DNA from: Candidatus Heimdallarchaeota archaeon
Lineage (GTDB): Archaea > Asgardarchaeota > Heimdallarchaeia > JABLTI01
Direction: 5' to 3'
DNA length: 12,060 nucleotides
Assembly: GCA_023128635.1 (NCBI GenBank)
Contig: JAGMDP010000189.1
Coordinates: 1-12,060 of the forward strand
A model generated the notes under the pieces. It saw only the letters and a program-made list of their open reading frames with translations, ran no database searches and was not told the origin of the DNA. This document shows, piece by piece, positions 1 through 5,872 of this stretch (its first letter is position 1; every line of letters starts with the position of its first letter). The position numbers were made by a program, and so were the translations under genes.

Positions 1-1238
1 TTGTTTGTAATTGCAGTTGCTATAAAGCCGGAACATAAAGAACCAATAAACGTTAAAATTCCCCAACCGACTTGTTGCAGACCACTATATGCGCCCATTT
101 GCTCTTCAGGAGCAATATCTAAAACATAGGCATTCATTGAGACAGTTATAGAGCCCATAGCTGAACCCCCGATAATATTTGATAGAAGTAGCATTTGCCA
201 GTTGCCCATGAATACTGCTCCAATCATAACTAAAGGTATAACAAACATAGCTGCACGACCATATATGATGAAAGGTTTGCGACCAAATCTATCGCTTAGT
301 TTACCTCCGAAAAATAAACCCAAACTAAAAAAGACTGAAAACATAGCATTAACTATTGCTATTTGTGGAAAATTCATTTTAAGAACAGAGACTTGTGCTA
401 TTGGAAAAATTGGCCACATTAAAGACATGATCAAACCAAACACGGAATTGACTATAAAGAATTTAGTAAAACGCTTATCCTTTAAAGCAAGTAGCATTTT
501 TGGTTGTTTCTTTTGGACACCTGATTTCTTTGTTTCTCTGAGAAGCAATGCTCCGATAAAGCATAAAAGAAAATTAATTGCTGCAACACCAAAGGCTATA
601 CCATATTGTAATCGTGGTTCAATTTCTGGTATAAAGATAACGAGATCACGGAATTGTAGATGAACATTAAATCCTCCGTATTCTTCAATGATATAAAACA
701 CTCCGGCAAGTGCAAGCATTAAGCTTACAGAAACAGCTGTTCCCATCGCAGATAAGCGACCCATGAAACTAGCTCGTTGTTCAGTTTTCGTAACATCACC
801 TAGAGTGGCATTCCAAACTGGAACAATAATACTAAGAGCAGTTGCTTGAATGATTGAAATAATAATTAGCATCATAGGATTATTCAGAAATATCAGAACA
901 ACCATAATTGAGAAACTCAGGAAAAACCCAAGTAACAAGAAATATTTTCGACCATATTTATCGCTTAATCTCCCTATAGCCCCTTGAAATAGAGAACCCA
1001 TTAAATTACGTATGGAAGTTATGAATCCCAAGGCACTGGTTGTAACTCCAACCAAAACAGCAAATGCTGAAAAGAAATTGAATAAAAACGACTGCCCGGT
1101 AGCATTCCCTATAGATATTAAACGGAATAAATTTAGTCTCCTTTTCTCTTCTTTTCCTGTTTCATCTGATTTCTCTGTAGAAGGATCACATTCCTCATCT
1201 GGAATTTGCTCTTCGTTTAATACATCTCCTTCTTTCAC
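1..1238 (-). CDS. MFS transporter, 3' end beyond the left edge
   Basis: I translated the minus strand here by hand: 412 codons are open from a GTG at 1238 to the window edge, with no stop seen. The protein begins with a ~32-residue acidic hydrophilic tail and continues as a polytopic membrane protein. The major facilitator loop signature appears twice, as GRLSDKYGRK (residues 89-98, TM2-TM3 loop) and GKLSDRFGRK (312-321, TM8-TM9 loop). This is the internal duplication expected of a 12-TM MFS carrier; about 11 helices are visible. A charged central loop near residue 230 (ETKKSGVQKKQPK) separates the halves. GTG 1238 is chosen because an in-frame TGA lies at 1268 and the first in-frame ATG (1001) would remove TM1; AGGA sits about 9 nt upstream. 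It follows a PaaK-like gene on the same strand but has its own candidate promoter. The substrate is unknown, and a drug or small-metabolite exporter is plausible. Confidence 0.88.
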   Translation of the reverse strand, partial: MKEGDVLNEEQIPDEECDPSTEKSDETGKEEKRRLNLFRLISIGNATGQSFLFNFFSAFAVLVGVTTSALGFITSIRNLMGSLFQGAIGRLSDKYGRKYFLLLGFFLSFSIMVVLIFLNNPMMLIIISIIQATALSIIVPVWNATLGDVTKTEQRASFMGRLSAMGTAVSVSLMLALAGVFYIIEEYGGFNVHLQFRDLVIFIPEIEPRLQYGIAFGVAAINFLLCFIGALLLRETKKSGVQKKQPKMLLALKDKRFTKFFIVNSVFGLIMSLMWPIFPIAQVSVLKMNFPQIAIVNAMFSVFFSLGLFFGGKLSDRFGRKPFIIYGRAAMFVIPLVMIGAVFMGNWQMLLLSNIIGGSAMGSITVSMNAYVLDIAPEEQMGAYSGLQQVGWGILTFIGSLCSGFIATAITN

Positions 1239-1269
1239 AGAAATCAGTCCTAAAATAAATTTAATTCAA

Positions 1270-1311
1270 TAGTATATGTTTCGTTTAAACATTCAATGAG
1301 TTTTAAACATT
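1270..1311 (-). promoter_or_regulatory. Candidate promoter with direct repeat upstream of the MFS gene
   Basis: On the plus strand TTTAAACATT occurs at 1284-1293 and again at 1302-1311, a direct repeat with an 18 bp period; the first copy is part of the palindrome GTTTAAAC (1283-1290). Read on the minus strand, the pair lies just upstream of a TATA-like ACATATACT around 1271-1279, which is about 35 nt before the GTG start. This arrangement suits an activator or repressor site next to a basal promoter. The region is AT-rich, so chance similarity is possible. Confidence 0.35.
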
Positions 1312-1324
1312 TGTAAGGAAGTTG

Positions 1325-1350
1325 AAAAGCAAAATGAAAAAAGAAGAAAT
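1325..1350 (-). terminator. Oligo-T transcription end after the minus-strand PaaK-like gene
   Basis: Immediately after the stop codon of the minus-strand adenylating enzyme, the minus strand is pyrimidine-rich and includes a run of six T (1337-1342) with further T clusters on both sides. Archaeal RNA polymerase ends transcripts at such oligo-T stretches without needing a hairpin. It separates this gene from the MFS gene downstream. Confidence 0.45.
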
Positions 1351-1353
1351 GAC

Positions 1354-2811
1354 TTACATTTTCACTTCTTCAAAGAAATTTTGATGATATCTTACTAATC
1401 GACTCTTTCCTTGACCATAGACTTCGTGTTTCAGTTCGCTTACTATTTTTATTTCATCGAACACAAACAATCCATTATCGTATCCTCTTTGGAAGAGATC
1501 GAATCCATGTAGGGATTCAAAGAGTTCTTTTTTGAATTCCTCTTCATTATTTGTGAATTCAGGTTCAATTGTTAAGGTTATTTTTGGTTTATATTTATCT
1601 CGAGAAACAAAAACTTCCCAAAGACGCACTTTTCCATTTTTGAAGTCTTTTCTTAATAATTGATCAAAAATAATTGCTGAGAGTCTTATTAATCCCAGAT
1701 TAATCACACCATCAGTTCTACCCATTATTTTGAGCCTGATACTATCTTCTCCACAAGCACACTCATCATTTGCTATGACTTTTACTGCATCTCTTACACG
1801 ATACCTAATCATTGGTAACGCTTCTTTGAAGTCTGTTAGAACTAATTCACCTGTTAACCCTTTTTCTGCTTCTGTTGCTAAGATTGCTTCTGGGTGATAT
1901 TCAAGATCACTTTCTTCTTTTTCTAGTTCTTTATCAGGTATAATCTCAATAATTGCTTGATGACAGGGAAAATGCAGACCATTATGCTCAGCGCATTCAT
2001 AACCCCCACTGAAACCTTCTGTAAAAGCATATACATCAAATGCTTCTAAACCCCATTTATCTTCTATTGCTTTTCTGTAGGGATCGAGTGATTCACCTCC
2101 AAAATATCCATATTTCATATTTTTGAAGATGTTCTTGGGATAAATTTTCTTAAATTTGGTAGCAAAGGCTGCTACTTTTAATTTCATACTTTTCTCCATA
2201 TCAGCTCGTGCTTTCAAAATTTTAGGAGTATTTATAGCAATTTCATCCGCCATTCTAACTGTGAGTGAAGGTGTTCCAACTAAAACAGTTGGATTTCTTT
2301 TTAATAGCAAGCCAAATCCATCTTGAATATATTCTGGAGCAAAAGCAAGAATTTCAATAGGTGTACCTAATTTACCAGTATTTTCTAGTAGCTTAAAGGG
2401 TGAGCTCCCAGAAATAAATGGAGGCGGCAAAACAATTGTTAAAATACGATCCGTGGGTGAAAGTTGTTTCAGAAATCTCTCAGCACCACCCATACCTGCA
2501 ATTTCATAATCATTATATGTCCAAGGTATCCATTTCTTATTTCCCATAGAACCTGATGTTGTATACCAAAAACCAACTGTTTCTGTTAAAATGAAATCCT
2601 CCACAGTACTATTCGCCCAAGCAATTCGCAAATCATTTGCACTTGTGAATGGTACTTTTTCTAATCCTTTGTATCCCTTTAATTCCTTCACATTTATGTT
2701 TCGTTTTTTCCATCGCTCACGATAGAGAGATGATTTGTAGGCTCTTTGTATGAGTTGTGAGTCATCTAGACGTTTCTCATGCTTTTGGTATAATTTTTGG
2801 AACTCTGACAT
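1354..2811 (-). CDS. PaaK-like adenylate-forming enzyme (phenylacetate-CoA ligase / F390 synthetase family)
   Basis: This is an ANL-superfamily enzyme of the PaaK type, expected to adenylate a carboxylate (or similar group) with ATP and often to transfer it to CoA. The 485-residue protein shows the P-loop TTSGSMGNKK (about 84-93), GGES (238-241), an A5-like YAFTE (261-265), RYRVRD in place of the usual RYRTGD (336-341), and a C-terminal GKSR (about 468-471) where the family carries its catalytic lysine. Cys/His pairs, ECAEHNGLH near 272-280 and CACG at 351-354, match a conserved family pattern that could bind a metal. ATG 2811 is preferred over an in-frame TTG at 2820: AAGGA lies 11 nt from the ATG but only 2 nt from the TTG. 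The gene is divergent from a second PaaK-like gene. The substrate cannot be predicted; phenylacetate is not implied. Confidence 0.85.
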   Translation of the reverse strand: MSEFQKLYQKHEKRLDDSQLIQRAYKSSLYRERWKKRNINVKELKGYKGLEKVPFTSANDLRIAWANSTVEDFILTETVGFWYTTSGSMGNKKWIPWTYNDYEIAGMGGAERFLKQLSPTDRILTIVLPPPFISGSSPFKLLENTGKLGTPIEILAFAPEYIQDGFGLLLKRNPTVLVGTPSLTVRMADEIAINTPKILKARADMEKSMKLKVAAFATKFKKIYPKNIFKNMKYGYFGGESLDPYRKAIEDKWGLEAFDVYAFTEGFSGGYECAEHNGLHFPCHQAIIEIIPDKELEKEESDLEYHPEAILATEAEKGLTGELVLTDFKEALPMIRYRVRDAVKVIANDECACGEDSIRLKIMGRTDGVINLGLIRLSAIIFDQLLRKDFKNGKVRLWEVFVSRDKYKPKITLTIEPEFTNNEEEFKKELFESLHGFDLFQRGYDNGLFVFDEIKIVSELKHEVYGQGKSRLVRYHQNFFEEVKM

Positions 2812-2922
2812 ATCTTTCAATATCCTTAAATTGATTTACTGCCCATTAGGCAATATTATTATTTGTAATACTAACAAATTCTAATGTCGATATTTATTCA
2901 TTATCTTTGCGGTTGATATTAT
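2812..2922. promoter_or_regulatory. Shared divergent promoter region between two PaaK-like genes
   Basis: About 110 bp separates the two divergent starts and must hold both promoters. It contains an inverted repeat, ATTTGT (2861-2866) and ACAAAT (2874-2879) with a 7 bp spacer, near the centre, as expected for an operator controlling both genes. For the plus-strand gene, a TATA-like TATTTATT lies at 2891-2898 and GGTTGAT at 2911-2917 acts as a Shine-Dalgarno-like element 5 nt before ATG 2923. For the minus-strand gene, AT-rich stretches around 2853-2868 could serve as the TATA box. The repeat is short and AT-rich. Confidence 0.4.
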
Positions 2923-4296
2923 ATGACATTCGACAACTTACTCTCATTACTCATTAAGAATCGTCTGAATAAAATGAAGAAATTAGTGGAAGATAACGAT
3001 CTAATTTCTATTAAGAAGGAAATTGAAAAATATGACTATAAGAAATTAGAATTGGTAAAGAAATACCATCTTATAACTGGATTAAAACATGTAGCTAAAA
3101 ATTCCCTTTATTACAAAGATAAAATACCACCTCAAATTAAAGATATTAAATATAATAATGCTTTAGCTATTATTCCTAAATTACCTTTCACTACTTCTTC
3201 TGAGGTTTCAAAAGATTCAGAGCAATTTCTAGCAATACCAAAAAAAGATGTAGTTAATATTCATTTCACTTATGGGACAACAGGTAGCAAAAAAACAATT
3301 TATAACTCAAAAAGGGACATGAAACAAATCAATTACAGTTATACTTTAGGATTTATAAATTGTGGAATTGTAAAGTCTGATATTGCACAACTAGTTTATT
3401 CTTTTGGTGTTTGGGGATTGGCTGAGAATATTCAAAGAGCATTACTAAATCAAGGAATTATTACTTTATCAACAGGAAATTATGTTAATTTTCAAGAACA
3501 GCAGCAATTTATCGAGAAATTTGGAACCACTGTGATTTTTGGTACACCATCCTACGTTTACAATCTCGCAAAAGAGTGTGATCTACCACAAAAGAACAAG
3601 GAGAAAATGAAAGCAATTCTTGTGGGTGGAGAAGGATTACCAGAACATCGTAGAACAATAATCGAGGAGCGTCTCGGTGGAGAAGTCTACATTAATTACG
3701 GACTCAATGAAGTTGGTGGCGGAATTGGTTCTGAATGTAGGATTCATAATGGATATCATATCTTCCCTTCTTCACACGTCGAAATTGTTGATCCAAAAAC
3801 AAGTGAACCTTTCGATACTGAAGAATATGGTGAACTAGTTGTTACATCACTTAATAGAGAAGCAATGCCTTTGCTTCGTTACCGCACCGGTGATATAACT
3901 CGAATACTTGATGGCGAATGTGATTGCGGATTGAAATTACCCAGGATTGATTACCTAAAAGGTAGAGCTGATGATAAAGTAATAATTGGTGCTGCAGAAA
4001 AATATTATCCTATTAATTTTGATTTATTATTGGATCCTATACCTGAAATCAAAGATTATTGGATTGAAATTAGCACAAAAAACGACAAAGATGCTTTAAT
4101 GATTTATGTGTTAGCAGATAAACCATCCAAGAAATTAGAGGAGAAAATTATAGAGATATTTTATACTTTAGACTCAATAAAAATTGACATAGAGACCACT
4201 AAAACATTGAATGTTCCTGAAGTAGTTTTCATAGACAAATTACCGAAGGGTGGAAAAAGAAGAAGACTTGTCGATAAAAGGAAGTTTCTAAAATAA
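2923..4296 (+). CDS. PaaK-like adenylate-forming enzyme (second, divergent paralogue)
   Basis: A second ANL/PaaK-type enzyme of 457 residues. Motifs in order are the P-loop TYGTTGSKK (116-124), GGEG (235-238), A5 YGLNE (259-263), the Cys/His cluster ECRIHNGYH (271-279), A7 RYRTGD (319-324), CDCG (333-336), a GRADDKVII hinge region (about 347-355) and a C-terminal PKGGKRRR (441-448) carrying the likely catalytic lysine. All elements for adenylation are present, so it should be active. It differs strongly from its divergent neighbour in length and motif detail, so the two are distant paralogues and not a recent duplication. GGTTGAT 5 nt upstream supports this ATG. A membrane-anchored M23-like gene starts 8 bp after its stop and is probably co-transcribed. 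In archaea such proteins are often labelled phenylacetate-CoA ligase or coenzyme F390 synthetase; neither role is shown here. Confidence 0.87.
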   Translation: MTFDNLLSLLIKNRLNKMKKLVEDNDLISIKKEIEKYDYKKLELVKKYHLITGLKHVAKNSLYYKDKIPPQIKDIKYNNALAIIPKLPFTTSSEVSKDSEQFLAIPKKDVVNIHFTYGTTGSKKTIYNSKRDMKQINYSYTLGFINCGIVKSDIAQLVYSFGVWGLAENIQRALLNQGIITLSTGNYVNFQEQQQFIEKFGTTVIFGTPSYVYNLAKECDLPQKNKEKMKAILVGGEGLPEHRRTIIEERLGGEVYINYGLNEVGGGIGSECRIHNGYHIFPSSHVEIVDPKTSEPFDTEEYGELVVTSLNREAMPLLRYRTGDITRILDGECDCGLKLPRIDYLKGRADDKVIIGAAEKYYPINFDLLLDPIPEIKDYWIEISTKNDKDALMIYVLADKPSKKLEEKIIEIFYTLDSIKIDIETTKTLNVPEVVFIDKLPKGGKRRRLVDKRKFLK

Positions 4297-4304
4297 GTTG
4301 ATGG

Positions 4305-4928
4305 ATGAATAAAATGAAGAAAAGGACGAAAATTATTCTTGTGATATTTCTGGTAATTGTTACTTTAACAGGAATTATTATTCCTCTGATTCCTTTTATG
4401 ATGTTTACTCCTGCTTATGGCACACCTTCTTTTGAATTTCCTATGGTTGAACCTCTCAATGTTACTAGTTTGTCTGCCTACAACACTCCAGATTGGGGGG
4501 AACCAGGAACATTTCACAATGGTATTGATTTGGTGATTAGTGGTCCAACTCAACTCATTTCTCCTTGTTATGGAATTGTAAACAATATTTGGTATAACAT
4601 TAATCCATATTCTGAGGGAGTAGCAATGATCCATGTATCCATAATGGTTAATTATGGTTGGTCTCTAAAACTAGTTTTTGAACCATGGGCAAATACAACG
4701 GAAATTCGAGAACAACAATTAGCAGCAATAGTGGTTAAAGTTGGAGATAAAGTCAAACCTGGTGATTTAATTGGAACGTTGTTGTATAATTATGAGTATC
4801 CTCACCTACACTACATGATCATGCATAATGGAAATGATGTTTGCCCGTTTGACTATTCATCAGCAGAAGCTAAAGAAATTTTCTTTGAAATTGCTACAAG
4901 AACTAATACTACCATTAGTTATCCTTAG
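4305..4928 (+). CDS. Membrane-anchored M23/LytM-like metallopeptidase-fold protein, catalytic site partly degenerate
   Basis: The 207-residue protein has a short basic N-terminus (MKKRTK), one hydrophobic segment (residues 9-35, signal peptide or anchor) and an extracytoplasmic domain. The domain shows M23 hallmarks: HNGID (H71 and D75, the HxxxD zinc ligands), VKVGDKVKPGDLIGTL (144-159), the usual turn before the last strand, and HLH (167-169, HxH). The central YAHL-type motif carrying an assisting His is not found; the aligned stretch reads LVFEPW, placing Glu126 at that site. Zinc could still bind but catalysis may be altered. Three Asn-x-Thr sequons (N52, N130, N201) could be glycosylated outside the cell. 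The gene starts 8 bp after a PaaK-like gene. An ATG at 4314 with GGATGA 5 nt upstream is an equally good start and removes only three residues. Peptidoglycan is generally absent in archaea, so a protein or pseudomurein-like substrate, or a binding role, is more likely. Confidence 0.75.
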   Translation: MNKMKKRTKIILVIFLVIVTLTGIIIPLIPFMMFTPAYGTPSFEFPMVEPLNVTSLSAYNTPDWGEPGTFHNGIDLVISGPTQLISPCYGIVNNIWYNINPYSEGVAMIHVSIMVNYGWSLKLVFEPWANTTEIREQQLAAIVVKVGDKVKPGDLIGTLLYNYEYPHLHYMIMHNGNDVCPFDYSSAEAKEIFFEIATRTNTTISYP

Positions 4929-4931
4929 TAG

Positions 4932-4937
4932 TTTTTT
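4932..4937 (+). terminator. Oligo-T transcription end after the M23-like gene
   Basis: Six consecutive T residues begin 3 nt after the stop codon of the M23-like gene, a typical archaeal oligo-T termination signal. No strong hairpin precedes it. It would end the PaaK-like/M23-like transcript before the SRAP gene. Confidence 0.4.
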
Positions 4938-4975
4938 AGGTAAATTAGTGATAAAGTTATGAATCAGAACAGCTA

Positions 4976-5003
4976 GTAATTATATTACAAAAACAAATTT
5001 GTT
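4976..5003 (+). promoter_or_regulatory. Candidate SRAP promoter with a 12 bp palindrome
   Basis: A TATA-like TTATATTA (4980-4987) sits inside an interrupted inverted repeat (GTAAT 4976-4980, ATTAC 4984-4988). It is followed by the perfect 12 bp palindrome AACAAATTTGTT (4992-5003), ending 14 nt before the chosen start. With the TATA box about 35 nt from the start codon, transcription should begin close to position 5010, placing the palindrome where a repressor would block polymerase. A similar AACAA-T-TTGTT element occurs upstream of polB (5786-5796). Confidence 0.42.
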
Positions 5004-5005
5004 AT

Positions 5006-5012
5006 GAGTTGA
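5006..5012 (+). promoter_or_regulatory. Shine-Dalgarno-like site that decides the SRAP start
   Basis: GAGTTGA differs by one base from GAGGTGA, the complement of the archaeal 16S rRNA 3' end, and lies 5 nt before TTG 5018. The alternative in-frame TTG at 5009 falls inside this element and so cannot use it. The choice of 5018 puts the catalytic cysteine at residue 2. Confidence 0.55.
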
Positions 5013-5017
5013 TTCTT

Positions 5018-5752
5018 TTGTGCGGAAGATTTGCTAGATTCTCACCTGCCCATGTGTTTAGGATGTTGTTTCAATTAAACGAGTTTCTTGAGCTACCTCC
5101 TCAGTACAATATTGCTCCCGGACAAGACATTTATGCTGTTCGAGGAATCATTGTGAGAGACGAACAAACAAGAGCAGCTGCTACAAATAACTTTCAAAAA
5201 GAAGTAGTTCCTCTCAAATGGGGATTAATTCCTTTCTGGGCTAAAGACCCAACAATTGGGAATCAGATGATTAATTCTCGTTCTGAAACTGTTAGTGAAA
5301 AACCATCCTTTAAAGCAGCTTTCAAGAATCATCGCTGCCTAATCCCGGCAGATGGATTTTATGAGTGGCAAAAGAAGAGAGATGGGCCAAAACAACCCTA
5401 CTTTATTCATTTAAAGGAGAACAAACCTTTGGCTCTTGCAGGTATTTGGGACAAATGGAAAAGTCCAGAAGGGAAGGAAGTAGAATCTTGTTCTATACTA
5501 ACCACTGAACCAAACAAAGTAGTAGAACCTATACACAAACGAATGCCTGTGATCATTAATCCCAAAGATTTCGATCTGTGGTTAAATCCCGAAAACAAGG
5601 AAATAGATGAAGTCAAACCTCTTTTGAAACCTTATGATGCCGATAAGATGGAAGCTTATCCTGTTCCTCTCTACGTAAACAAACCGGAAAACAAAGGGGA
5701 ACAATGCATTACAAAACTCGTAGAGAAGTACAAGCAACAAAAATTATTCTAA
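5018..5752 (+). CDS. SRAP-domain protein: ssDNA abasic-site crosslinking (YedK/HMCES family)
   Basis: SRAP proteins bind abasic sites in single-stranded DNA and form a thiazolidine crosslink through an N-terminal cysteine exposed after Met removal. The crosslink shields the lesion from cleavage and error-prone bypass. The 244-residue product shows every key element: MCGRF (Cys2 nucleophile), YNIAPGQ (about 30-36), WGLIPFWA (68-75), NSRSE (N86-E90, with N86 in the pocket), CLIPADGFYEW (107-117, with E116) and HKRMPVI (H173). Length matches single-domain family members. The start is TTG 5018: it places Cys at residue 2 and has GAGTTGA 5 nt upstream, whereas TTG 5009 would bury the nucleophile at residue 5, leaving no reactive amino-terminal cysteine. 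An upstream ATG at 5004 is out of frame. The gene is followed 120 bp downstream by polB on the same strand, separated by a T7 tract, so the two may be separate transcripts. Confidence 0.92.
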   Translation: MCGRFARFSPAHVFRMLFQLNEFLELPPQYNIAPGQDIYAVRGIIVRDEQTRAAATNNFQKEVVPLKWGLIPFWAKDPTIGNQMINSRSETVSEKPSFKAAFKNHRCLIPADGFYEWQKKRDGPKQPYFIHLKENKPLALAGIWDKWKSPEGKEVESCSILTTEPNKVVEPIHKRMPVIINPKDFDLWLNPENKEIDEVKPLLKPYDADKMEAYPVPLYVNKPENKGEQCITKLVEKYKQQKLF

Positions 5753-5785
5753 GCAAGTAACTTCTCGAGTAAATTTTCTCCCGGA

Positions 5786-5872
5786 AACAATTTGTTCTGT
5801 GCATTTTTTTCGACAAAAATACTTACAGTTGACTCTCACTTTTGGTCATCTATTAATTAGGGGCTGCTCTAA
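5786..5872 (+). promoter_or_regulatory. SRAP-polB intergenic region: palindrome, oligo-T end, candidate polB promoter
   Basis: The 120 bp gap holds, in order, AACAA-T-TTGTT (5786-5796), a run of seven T (5804-5810) that probably ends the SRAP transcript, and an AT-rich AAAAATACTTA (about 5815-5825) that could be the polB TATA box for the start at 5873. A second AT-rich stretch, CTATTAATTA (about 5849-5858), lies too close to 5873 but would suit the alternative polB start at 5951. GGGG (about 5860-5863) lies some 10 nt before ATG 5873. Neither promoter is strong. Confidence 0.35.
5804..5810 (+). terminator. Oligo-T transcription end after SRAP
   Basis: Seven consecutive T residues start about 50 nt after the SRAP stop codon. 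In archaea this is sufficient to terminate a fraction of transcripts, implying that SRAP and polB are at least partly transcribed separately. Confidence 0.4.

Noticed and set aside
202..1272. Open frames on the plus strand that could be small proteins
   Set aside because: They lie antisense to the MFS transporter, whose minus-strand frame shows two MFS loop signatures and continuous membrane segments. The plus-strand translations have no domain character.
4305..4928. A biotin/lipoyl-type domain because of VKVGDKVKPGD
   Set aside because: The same turn is typical of M23 folds, and the HxxxD and HxH motifs at the right spacing decide for M23. There is no biotinyl or lipoyl lysine motif.
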